Below are positions 1 through 4,278 of a stretch of DNA of 12,935 bases, one piece after another. The stretch comes from JBIOJM01 sp044450785 (GTDB lineage: Bacteria; Planctomycetota; Planctomycetia; Isosphaerales; Isosphaeraceae). Numbering within the stretch: the stretch's first letter is position 1; each line of letters starts with the position of its first letter. Below the pieces are notes generated by a model. It made no database searches. It had not been told where the DNA came from and saw nothing but the letters and a program-made list of their open reading frames with translations. The stretch covers positions 1-12,935 of the forward strand of contig JBIOJM010000300.1 in assembly GCA_044450785.1 (NCBI GenBank), written 5' to 3'. A program made the position numbers and the translations under genes.

Positions 1-43
1 GTAGGGTGGGTCGAAACGATGCGCCGCATCGTGAGGCCCACCG
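1..43 (+). repeat. GTAGGGTGGGTC-type intergenic repeat, copy 1
   Basis: The unit starts GTAGGGTGGGTC and ends GGCCCACC, so its outer ends are imperfectly complementary. Inside it, CGATGC-GCC-GCATCG (17-31) forms a small hairpin. The same 43 bases recur at 94-136, and an inverted relative lies at 154-195. Elements with these ends are, from memory, common between genes in planctomycetes and some other phyla. They behave like short non-autonomous palindromic repeats. No coding role is supported. Confidence 0.8.
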
Positions 44-93
44 CGTGGCCCAGGCGGAGACGATCTCCCAACGCGGCTGATCGAAAACAACTC

Positions 94-136
94 GTAGGGT
101 GGGTCGAAACGATGCGCCGCATCGTGAGGCCCACCG
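94..136 (+). repeat. GTAGGGTGGGTC-type intergenic repeat, copy 2
   Basis: This is an exact direct copy of bases 1-43 with the same internal hairpin. The 50 bases between the two copies are not repeat sequence. They include a stretch (43-64) that resembles a decayed coding fragment at 2806-2827. The exact identity suggests a recent local copy event. Confidence 0.8.
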
Positions 137-153
137 ATCGCCACGGCTCTCCC

Positions 154-195
154 GGTGGGCCTCGCTGCGACATGTCGCGGCTCGACCCACCCTAC
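154..195 (-). repeat. GTAGGGTGGGTC-type intergenic repeat, inverted copy with a different loop
   Basis: On the minus strand this reads GTAGGGTGGGTCGAG and ends GGCCCACC, so the termini match the copies at 1-43 and 94-136. The centre differs: it contains the perfect 12-base palindrome GCGACATGTCGC (169-180 region) instead of the CGATGC/GCATCG hairpin. Conserved ends with a changed but still self-complementary centre suggest selection for the fold rather than the base sequence. Confidence 0.7.
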
Positions 196-284
196 TCATC
201 GCTTCCGCGGGAACCACTCGCGCCCAAAAATGCGCGCACGGCGCAGGTTTCATCCGTAGACGAGAGGGTCAGTCCAATCTCCAA

Positions 285-573
285 TCAAGGTGTCGGACGG
301 ACATAATCGGCCAGTATCAGGATCGGGACTTCCTGGATTCTCCGAAGGCCCTCGTCATTCGCCAGGAAACAGCGGGCGTGGTGTACCACGGCGCAGGCGA
401 CGTGGATTGCATCGAGCAGTTGACTCGAAACCTCGCGCGCAGAACCGCGGCGTTCTCGATCACTTCGCGGTTCAGGTCACAAACGGTCAACTGTGGGCAT
501 GGCGAGATGATCCGAAGATGACCGTATCCAGGGCCACCAGCCTTCCCGGGGGAATGTCATCCTGCAGGCTCAT
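285..573 (-). pseudogene. PIN-domain (VapC-like) toxin, internally deleted and frameshifted, copy 1
   Basis: The start codon overlaps the antitoxin stop as ATGA (573-570), as in intact VapBC-type pairs. The first 20 residues end in VALDTVIF, which carries the N-terminal metal-binding Asp of a PIN domain. The frame then jumps into GSSRHAHS and stops at 487-489. The C-terminal third survives in another frame: a TVCDLNREVIENAAVLRARF segment, then LLDAIHVACAV, FLANDEGLRRI and ILILADYV up to the stop at 285-287. These are the DAIHVA and (T/A)ND blocks of PIN nucleases. About 60 middle residues, including the expected conserved Glu, are missing. A further one-base loss near 423 splits the C-terminal part again, and the usual Trp of TVWDL is Cys. 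No active toxin can be made. Confidence 0.8.
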
Positions 574-812
574 TTCGCACGTTCTCGGTCCGCGCGCAGT
601 TCACGGGGATCACTGGTGGCATCAACGCCTTGCCATACCTCGCGTCCCGGTCCCGAAAGCTGACCCCAATCGATGCTTCCCGGCAGTGGGAGCGGACGAT
701 GGGGCTGAATCGTCAAGACAACTTCGACCTGCCCCGGCGGTAAGTCACAGGGGACCTCGACCTTGAGCATACGATCGGCCGTAACCTCAACTTGCACCGT
801 CATGGTCTTCAT
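570..812 (-). CDS. Antitoxin-like protein of PIN module, copy 1 (80 aa)
   Basis: This is an intact 80-codon ORF. The N-terminal half contains ADRMLKVEVPCDLPPGQVEV and VLTIQP, an acidic/valine-rich pattern reminiscent of the short AF2212/DUF104-type antitoxins that pair with PIN toxins. The C-terminal half is hydrophilic (DWGQLSG, RADRERAK), as expected for a toxin-binding tail. No catalytic motif is visible. The ATG at 810-812 is chosen because a perfect GGAGGTGA ribosome site lies six bases upstream. The stop overlaps the start of the broken PIN toxin. Function is inferred from gene order. With its toxin dead, it may neutralise a related toxin elsewhere, or it may simply persist. Confidence 0.75.
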   Translation of the reverse strand: MKTMTVQVEVTADRMLKVEVPCDLPPGQVEVVLTIQPHRPLPLPGSIDWGQLSGPGREVWQGVDATSDPRELRADRERAK

Positions 813-818
813 TCTGAG

Positions 819-826
819 TCACCTCC
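819..826 (-). promoter_or_regulatory. Strong ribosome binding site for the copy 1 antitoxin
   Basis: The minus strand reads GGAGGTGA followed by six bases and the ATG at 812. This is a near-perfect anti-16S match and fixes the start. Copy 2 has no equivalent site, because its homology ends exactly at the start codon. Confidence 0.75.
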
Positions 827-940
827 AATTGCTTGATTCTAGCGTGACGAGGAGAGCGACACCACCTGCGTGGATCGCGGGGATCCGGGTGGATGCACCG
901 GGAGACTTCCTGGAGTGGTGTGGGAGATCTCTCGGAATGG

Positions 941-976
941 CCCGGACGCACGACGCGTCCGGGTCGCGCAGCGACC
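941..976. repeat. Two abutting hairpins
   Basis: CCCGGACGC (941-949) pairs with GCGTCCGGG (955-963) around a five-base loop. Sharing its last bases, GGTCGC (962-967) pairs with GCGACC (971-976) around GCA. The two stems cannot fully form together, so they are alternatives. No T-run follows, so a classical terminator is not supported. Confidence 0.6.
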
Positions 977-1049
977 AGAGGCTTGACCCTCGCCACGGGG
1001 ATGCTCAGCCAGAGCCGAAGGCAAGGGATCACCTCGCGTGCCGGCGGCA

Positions 1050-1074
1050 CCCAGACACCGTCCTGGTGTCTGGG
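1050..1074. repeat. Perfect 10-bp-stem hairpin
   Basis: CCCAGACACC (1050-1059) and GGTGTCTGGG (1065-1074) form a perfect ten-base stem with loop GTCCT. It is flanked by GGGCCACCC and looks like a short palindromic repeat-family member. No poly-T follows on either strand. Confidence 0.65.
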
Positions 1075-1205
1075 CCACCCGGCGGCGTCATGGGATACGA
1101 AGTGTGTCATCGAAAACTCGAGGCACCTTACCCTTGAATTTCCTTCCTGAACCCACACCAAGTTCCTTCCTCAAAGCCGACACCGATTTCCACGATTTCC
1201 CTTCG

Positions 1206-1224
1206 CTGACACCGATTTCTCCCC
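1206..1224 (+). repeat. 19-base direct repeat, left copy (downstream of protease gene)
   Basis: CTGACACCGATTTCTCCCC is identical to 2179-2197 in the same orientation. A shorter relative, CCGACACCGATTTCC, precedes it at 1177-1191. The two 19-base copies bracket the protease/DUF5678 operon. Confidence 0.75.
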
Positions 1225-1261
1225 TCGCCGCGGAACGCCTCGTCCCCTGGTCCGCGTCAGT

Positions 1262-1702
1262 TCAAATCAGCTCGACCCGGTACTGATGGTTGGGTGCCAA
1301 CAGCAGGGCCTCGTTGCGCCGGCGGCTCAGGATCACGTCGAAGTGGTTGAGAACATCGCGCCCAAGGATGCTCAGGTCAGTAGCAGTAGGGTCGATGAAC
1401 GCGGCGAACTCGCCGCGGATGTGGGCGGGAGCGCCGTCATCGCGGGTCAGTTCGAGCACTGTGGTCAAGAGAACGAACGCGCTGTTGCCCCCAATTCCCT
1501 GAAGCGCGATCTCCGCCGATGGCGTCACCGTGCGGATTCCTAGCTTGGCCAGCAAGCCCGCACCGAAGACCGTTCGATCCGCGCCGGTATCGATCAGGAA
1601 GTCGTCTTCCGAGTAGGTCCCGCCAGCCCCGGCAACTCGTCCGCGAACGCAGGGACGACGGACAAGATCATCGCAAGTGAGCCATTCACCAACGATTCGC
1701 AT
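1262..1702 (-). CDS. Retropepsin-like aspartic protease, 146 aa
   Basis: This is a small single-domain protein of the retropepsin/clan AA type. The catalytic motif FLIDTGADRTVF lies at about residues 35-46 (D38 T39 G40 A41), preceded by a short beta-rich segment. A middle FAAFIDP segment is followed by the second signature, SILGRDVLNHFDVIL, equivalent to the ILG-(R/M)-D flap-side motif near the C-terminus of retropepsins. The length suits a half-pepsin that would dimerise to make one active site. No signal peptide or membrane segment is seen, so it is probably cytoplasmic. An ATG at 1700-1702 is preferred to an upstream alternative start at 1732. It follows an AGGGG element and overlaps the upstream DUF5678-like gene by 17 bases, which suggests translational coupling. 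Substrate unknown. Confidence 0.88.
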   Translation of the reverse strand: MRIVGEWLTCDDLVRRPCVRGRVAGAGGTYSEDDFLIDTGADRTVFGAGLLAKLGIRTVTPSAEIALQGIGGNSAFVLLTTVLELTRDDGAPAHIRGEFAAFIDPTATDLSILGRDVLNHFDVILSRRRNEALLLAPNHQYRVELI

Positions 1703-1982
1703 AGATGCGTGGCCCCTGACCGACTCGCACATGGCGGATCAAGGCCCCATCATCTTCGGGATGGGTCTTGGCGGCCCAAGCCCATGCCTCCTCAGGCGTG
1801 CCGGCGATGAATGCTTCCTGCCCGGCCACGGCGACGAACTTGCCGCGCGCTTGGGGCAACAAGTCGGCCCAATGGGATTGCAGCCAATCACTGTTGCGCC
1901 TGCCCCGCTCGTCCTGGGCCTTGCAACGCGCGACCTCGACTGGGTCGTTCACTTCTTCGATCTGAAAAACGGGTTCTCTCAT
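1686..1982 (-). CDS. DUF5678-like small protein, 98 aa
   Basis: This is the first gene of the two-gene operon with the aspartic protease. The core pattern is DWLQSHWADLLPQARGKFVAV..QEAFIAGTPEEAWAWAAK...GALIRHV. An aromatic/acidic helix, a (G)K-W/F-V-A-V strand, an (A)AG turn, a helix and a closing hydrophobic strand are the hallmarks of DUF5678. Members of that family are often found next to retropepsin-like proteases in cyanobacteria and planctomycetes, as recalled rather than searched. The N-terminus (REPVFQIEEVNDPVEVARC) is a charged extension. The ATG at 1980-1982 has a GGGGCG element about seven bases upstream. Its molecular role is unknown. Pairing with a protease suggests a substrate, adaptor or inhibitor, but nothing in the sequence proves this. 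Confidence 0.75.
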   Translation of the reverse strand: MREPVFQIEEVNDPVEVARCKAQDERGRRNSDWLQSHWADLLPQARGKFVAVAGQEAFIAGTPEEAWAWAAKTHPEDDGALIRHVRVGQGPRIYANRW

Positions 1983-2018
1983 CGTTTCGCCCCGATTGCC
2001 AGATGTCTACCAGAGCCC

Positions 2019-2047
2019 ATTCTATCGTCATCCATCAAGATCCTCAA
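2019..2047 (-). promoter_or_regulatory. Candidate sigma-70-type promoter for the protease operon
   Basis: On the minus strand TTGAGG and TAGAAT are separated by exactly 17 bases (4/6 and 5/6 to consensus). The -10 hexamer lies about 36 bases before the ATG at 1982, which would leave a leader of roughly 30 bases. It was found by eye in GC-rich DNA, where chance matches are limited but not excluded. Confidence 0.35.
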
Positions 2048-2072
2048 GTCCGGCATGGGGTGGTCCGGGTGG

Positions 2073-2099
2073 CTGTGGCGGAGCGCAGCGACACCACAG
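2073..2099. repeat. CTGTGG...CCACAG hairpin in the intergenic region
   Basis: CTGTGG (2073-2078) and CCACAG (2094-2099) enclose CGGAGCGCAGCGACA. The GCGCAGCGAC core recurs within 966-975 in the other noncoding stretch, so the two may belong to one palindromic repeat family. The rest of 2048-2198 shows no gene. Confidence 0.45.
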
Positions 2100-2178
2100 G
2101 AGGGCCTGCGCTTTACGCCCAGGCCCGGGTCCCTGGGGCATTCTCCGATATTCCTCGGTCGCTCCACAAACAGAACTT

Positions 2179-2197
2179 CTGACACCGATTTCTCCCC
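2179..2197 (+). repeat. 19-base direct repeat, right copy (upstream of DUF5678 operon)
   Basis: This is identical to 1206-1224 and lies one base before the second toxin-antitoxin module copy (2199-2754). The position suggests it marks an insertion or recombination boundary. Confidence 0.75.
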
Positions 2198-2225
2198 CCA
2201 TCGGTAGACGAGATGGACAGTTCAA

Positions 2226-2515
2226 TCAGGGTGTCGGGCGGACATAATCGGCCAGTATCAGGATTGGGAGTTCTTGGATTCGCCGAAGACCCTCGTCATT
2301 CGTCAGGAACCAGTGGGCGTGGTGTGCCACGGCGCAGGCGACGTGGATTGCGTCGAGCAGTTGCACTCGATACCTCGCGCGAAGGACTGCGGCGTTCTCG
2401 ATCACTTCGCGGTTCAGGTCCCAAACGGTCAACGGCGGGCCTGGCGCGATGATCCGAAGATGACCGTGTCGAGGGCCACCAGGCTTCCCGGGGGGATGTC
2501 ATCCGGCAAGCTCAT
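2226..2515 (-). pseudogene. PIN-domain (VapC-like) toxin, internally deleted, copy 2
   Basis: It starts at the ATGA overlap with the antitoxin stop (2515-2512). The 28-codon N-terminal piece ends VALDTVIFGSSRQARR and stops at 2429-2431. The C-terminal third is intact in another frame as one run from LRIIAPGPPLTVWDL through NREVIENAAV, LLDAIHVACAVAHH, FLTNDEGLRRI and ILILADYVRPTP to 2226. These are recognisable PIN blocks: the first Asp (LDT), the DAIHVA Asp and the TND Asp are present. The central roughly 60 residues with the expected Glu are gone and the halves are out of frame. The junction GTCATCTTCGGATCATC is shared with copy 1, so the deletion is older than the duplication, or was spread by conversion. 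A TTG at 2432 could in principle start a 68-residue fragment, but without the N-terminal Asp it would not be a nuclease. Confidence 0.82.
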
Positions 2516-2754
2516 TTTGCATGTTCTCGGTCCGCGCGCAGTTCACGGAGATAACTGCTGGCATCAACGCATTCCCATACCTCGCGTCCCAGGCCGGAAA
2601 GGCGACCCCAATCGATGCTTCCCGGCAGTGGGAGCGGACGATCGGGCTGAATCGTCAAGACGACTTCGACCTGCACCGGCGGTAAGTCACAGGGGACATC
2701 GACCTCGAGCATACGATCGGCCGTAACCTCCGCTTGCACCGTCATTGTCTTCAT
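2512..2754 (-). CDS. Antitoxin-like protein of PIN module, copy 2 (80 aa)
   Basis: This is a full-length relative of the product of 570-812 with 67 of 80 identical residues by hand count. The VTADRML, DLPP and QVEVVLTIQP blocks are kept. Changes include Gly27 to Val in the DLPPGQVEV loop and Gly62 to Cys. No proper Shine-Dalgarno precedes the ATG at 2754, only a G-run (GGGGGG), and the upstream sequence is unrelated to that of copy 1. Expression may therefore be poor. The frame nevertheless stays open with many substitutions, which suggests either recent duplication or some constraint. The role as antitoxin is inferred from position and family-like pattern. Confidence 0.65.
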   Translation of the reverse strand: MKTMTVQAEVTADRMLEVDVPCDLPPVQVEVVLTIQPDRPLPLPGSIDWGRLSGLGREVWECVDASSYLRELRADREHAK

Positions 2755-2756
2755 CC

Positions 2757-2915
2757 CCCCACTGCGCCCCCTTCCAGGCTGAGGAGTTCGGGCTCGACAA
2801 GGACTGCGTGGCCCAAGCCGAGACGATTGTAACGGTCGAGTCAGCCGACGACACAGGCGCGGTCGTGATCATCGACGGCCATGGAGAATTCCTGGGACAT
2901 GCCGGTCTCGGGTGA
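2757..2915 (+). pseudogene. Possible 3' fragment of an unknown gene
   Basis: This is an open frame without a start, beginning right after module copy 2. It reads APFQAEEFGLDKDCVAQAETIVTVESADDTGAVVIIDGHGEF before a stop at 2913-2915. The composition is protein-like (acidic, alternating hydrophobic) and unlike shadow frames nearby. The product is not recognised. The 22 bases at 2806-2827 match 43-64 in 20 positions, so another fragment of the same family may lie at the window start. It may be the front part of the ORF that follows at 2881 in another frame, or a gene cut by the arrival of module copy 2. Confidence 0.3.
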
Positions 2916-3066
2916 GCGCCGTGACGGCTCCTTCCGCATGTTCGCCGAGGTACCATCCGGTCGCCGGATCTAGGTGATCTGGCGCTACGACCGGGAGGAC
3001 GAGCAGGTCCCGGACGTTTTCGGCGAGGTCGAGGAAGCGCCGGTCTTCGTCATCACCGCCTACTGA
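2881..3066 (+). pseudogene. Small conserved-looking ORF interrupted by an in-frame TAG
   Basis: From ATG 2881 the frame reads 30 residues (ending VPSGRRI), then TAG at 2971-2973, then VIWRYDREDEQVPDVFGEVEE and APVFVITAY to TGA at 3064-3066. Both halves read like one protein of about 61 residues. The stop sits where a TGG (Trp) to TAG change is an easy explanation (RRI-W-VIW). It lies 12 bases upstream of the 84-aa ORF, as an operon partner would. I do not recognise the family. The in-frame TAG makes it most likely a pseudogene; read-through is possible but unsupported. Confidence 0.5.
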
Positions 3067-3078
3067 GAGGCCACCTCA

Positions 3079-3333
3079 ATGCCGACCCCCCAGCCCGACC
3101 TGAGGAGCGAGCGCCGCAAGGCCCTGGACGAGCAGCTCGCCTCAGAGCCGCACCTTCCCCCTCCCGACGTCGCTCCGGGCGAACAGCCACGTCCCCTCGA
3201 AGTGCACCTTCGCCCCCGCCGACCGGTGGCCGTCGTCGGGGTGGTGGAAAATGGGTTGGTGCGTCTGCTCGACTCGCGAGTGAGGCTGCCGGAGCAGTCG
3301 CGAGTGATCGTCGTGGCATCCGAGCCCTCCTGA
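3079..3333 (+). CDS. AF2212/DUF104-like antitoxin-type protein, 84 aa
   Basis: The C-terminal third reads VVGVVENGLVRLLDSRVRLPEQSRVIVVAS. This is the beta-hairpin pattern 'G.V.NG.V.L.....LPE.S.V.V' of AF2212/DUF104-type antitoxins, which pair with PIN or other small toxins. The N-terminal 50 residues are charged, then Pro/Arg-rich (PHLPPPDVAPGEQPRP), probably disordered and unusual for the compact family. A GAGAGG element lies eight bases before the ATG. It follows the TAG-interrupted ORF by 12 bases, suggesting one transcript. No toxin ORF follows directly; the next gene starts 139 bases later. Annotation as antitoxin rests on the C-terminal motif only. Confidence 0.6.
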   Translation: MPTPQPDLRSERRKALDEQLASEPHLPPPDVAPGEQPRPLEVHLRPRRPVAVVGVVENGLVRLLDSRVRLPEQSRVIVVASEPS

Positions 3334-3472
3334 GCCGGCATCTGATTGTGGTTTGACCCCACGTGACTCGGCGGTCCCGTGGACCCAGCCGGCTGAGCAA
3401 TTCCGGCGCGGTGGAACGGGAACTCCGAAAGTGGCGGGTGAAAATGAGGCAAAGACCACGAGGACCCGTACC
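3334..3472. other. Intergenic region without a recognised element
   Basis: GAGCCGGC at the left and GCCGGCTG near 3388 form a loose inverted repeat, and CACGTG occurs at 3359-3364. The frame of the downstream 120-aa gene stays open back to an ATG at 3353, but that extension is low-complexity and lacks a ribosome site. No promoter could be assigned with confidence. Confidence 0.4.
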
Positions 3473-3835
3473 ATGACCAAAATCGCCATGTTCCAGGAGA
3501 ATGCCGGCGCGGACCAAATGACCTTCCGAGCGGTGGCGGTCGGCAATCAGGCCGTGGGCCGCACGGCCGGGGAGGCGCTGGATGCGTTGACAACACAACT
3601 CCCTGACGGGGAGGCCGACACGCTGATCATCGTGCGCAGCTTGCGCCCGGATCGACTCTTTACTGCGGCGCAGCGGCAAAGTCTGGAACAGCTCATGGCC
3701 CGCTGGCGCTCGGCCCGTGCCGCGGGAGAATCCCTGGCTGCCGGGGAACAGATCGAACTGAAGAACCTGATCGATGCGGAGGTTCATGCCGCGACCGAGC
3801 GTGCGCCGGCGCTGAGCCACGAGCTGGCCCGATAA
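3473..3835 (+). CDS. Conserved hypothetical protein, 120 aa, partner of an HNH remnant
   Basis: The start at 3473 (MTKIAMFQEN) is chosen over an ATG at 3353. It follows an AGGA element and begins the protein-like part. The visible blocks are FRAVAVGNQAVGRTAGEALD, LPDGEADTLIIVRSLRPDR and FTAAQRQSLEQLMARWRSAR, then a charged helix with EQIELKNLIDAEVHAATER. The second half is probably helical. I associate this pattern with a family in planctomycetes and other bacteria whose genes sit directly before a small HNH endonuclease gene (memory only, no search). Here the stop TAA (3833-3835) overlaps the position of the lost start of just such an HNH gene. The role is unknown. The arrangement resembles an antitoxin or immunity gene ahead of its nuclease, but that is inference. 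Confidence 0.85.
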   Translation: MTKIAMFQENAGADQMTFRAVAVGNQAVGRTAGEALDALTTQLPDGEADTLIIVRSLRPDRLFTAAQRQSLEQLMARWRSARAAGESLAAGEQIELKNLIDAEVHAATERAPALSHELAR

Positions 3836-4005
3836 ACCCGCTCTATCCGCTGGTGGCCCAGCGGGCCGGTCATCGTGGTGAGTATTGCCGGGCTCCCGAG
3901 GCGATGTTCAATCAAATGAACCGTCCAATCCAGTTGGCAGCGCGGCGGCGATCGATGCTCCTGGGACTGTTCGTCGCCAAATCAACCGAGGAGTCGAGCA
4001 CGTGA
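3832..4005 (+). pseudogene. HNH endonuclease remnant with in-frame internal deletion and lost start codon
   Basis: The frame beginning AAC at 3835 encodes NPLYPLVAQRAGHRGEYC followed by RAPEAMFN. This matches the N-terminal zinc-binding segment (R-C-E-Y-C-R) of small bacterial HNH endonucleases, with the first Cys replaced by Gly (GGT). It runs in frame directly into QMNRPIQLAARRRSMLLGLF, which resembles the C-terminal end of the same family (LAAR..W..LGLF). The HNH catalytic core between them is missing, so only 56 codons remain before TGA at 4003. The expected start would be ATG at 3832-3834, overlapping the upstream stop as ATGA; the sequence reads ATAA. One G-to-A change would explain both the lost start and the upstream gene's TAA stop. 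Family assignment is from recalled consensus. Confidence 0.65.
3988..3993 (+). promoter_or_regulatory. Ribosome binding site deciding a GTG start
   Basis: GAGGAG lies eight bases before the GTG at 4002 and supports that start over the in-frame ATG at 3885. The intervening residues of the longer frame are low-complexity and overlap the HNH remnant. Confidence 0.6.
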
Positions 4006-4223
4006 GGACAGAGAATCTGCAAGAGGTGATCCGAGCGGCACCATTCCGGCCGTTTGCGCTCTGCCTGGCGGACGGGACGCGAGTCGACGTGCCTCATCCC
4101 GATTTCATCGCGCATCCGCCCGGCCGGCGGACTGCGGTTGTGGTCAGTCTGGATGAGAGCCTGCGTAAGATTGATGTGATGCTGGTGGCCAAGACTGAAA
4201 TCAGACTCGCGGCTGCGGTATGA
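4002..4223 (+). CDS. Conserved hypothetical protein, 73 aa
   Basis: The core reads ENLQEVIRAAPFRPFALCLA, DGTRVDVPHPDFIAHPPGRR, TAVVVSLDES, KIDVMLVAKTEI. The pattern 'PFRPF.L.LADG....V.HPDF......R.AVV......IDVMLV..I' is one I know from many small planctomycete and other bacterial proteins of unknown function. It predicts a short helix followed by a small beta sheet. No transmembrane segment, signal peptide or catalytic motif is seen. The GTG start is supported by GAGGAG eight bases upstream. The gene begins inside the last codons of the HNH remnant (GTG at 4002 against its TGA at 4003). It is the last plus-strand gene before the convergent giant ORF. Confidence 0.8.
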   Translation: MRTENLQEVIRAAPFRPFALCLADGTRVDVPHPDFIAHPPGRRTAVVVSLDESLRKIDVMLVAKTEIRLAAAV

Positions 4224-4237
4224 GCTGTCCGGTCCGG

Positions 4238-4272
4238 CGAATTGGTGGGACGGGTGCGGAGCCATCAATTCG
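4238..4272. terminator. Candidate bidirectional hairpin between convergent genes
   Basis: CGAATTGGTGG (4238-4248) pairs with CCATCAATTCG (4262-4272) with one G-U wobble and a 13-base loop. It sits in the 55-base gap between the 73-aa gene and the stop of the giant gene, where a shared terminator would be expected. There is no T-run on either side, so it is only a candidate. Confidence 0.4.
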
Positions 4273-4278
4273 TCTGAC

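Larger units (their letters stand above)
251..812 (-). repeat. Duplicated PIN toxin-antitoxin module, copy 1
   Basis: Positions 251-812 align with 2199-2754 over their whole length. Only two length differences are visible. Copy 1 lacks one base near 423, where it reads GTTGACTC against GTTGCACTC in copy 2. Copy 1 also carries a tandem TCCAATC doublet at 273-286 where copy 2 has one. The antitoxin proteins match at 67 of 80 positions by hand count. Homology stops at the antitoxin start codon on one side and near CATCSGTAGACGAGA on the other. Confidence 0.88.
813..1261. other. Hairpin-rich noncoding stretch
   Basis: I find no convincing gene in these roughly 450 bases: frames in both directions give low-complexity Arg/Pro-rich translations with no family likeness. 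The stretch holds three compact hairpins (941-963, 962-976, 1050-1074) and two copies of a GACACCGATTTC motif (1177-1191 and 1206-1224). It looks like accumulated palindromic repeat debris between the antitoxin start and the protease operon. Confidence 0.6.
2199..2754 (-). repeat. Duplicated PIN toxin-antitoxin module, copy 2
   Basis: This is the partner of 251-812 in the same orientation, about 1.94 kb away. Homology ends exactly at the antitoxin ATG (2754), so copy 2 lacks the GGAGGTGA leader of copy 1. It retains the base near 2365 that copy 1 has lost, so its toxin C-terminus is one continuous frame. Confidence 0.88.

Noticed and set aside
1..195. CRISPR array
   Set aside because: Only two direct copies with a 50-base spacer plus an inverted copy, internal palindromes, and no cas gene. 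This is an intergenic repeat family.
1703..1732. Longer start for the aspartic protease
   Set aside because: It would add ten residues without a clear ribosome site and enlarge the overlap with the upstream gene. The ATG at 1702 has AGGGG upstream.
2274..2726. 150-codon plus-strand ORF across the toxin module, with a parallel one at 290-766
   Set aside because: Both are antisense to the antitoxin and the PIN remnants, whose motifs are recognisable on the minus strand. Their similarity to each other only reflects the duplication.
3353..3472. N-terminal extension of the 120-aa gene from ATG 3353
   Set aside because: It is low-complexity, has no ribosome site, and an AGGA element precedes the internal ATG at 3473, where the protein-like sequence begins.
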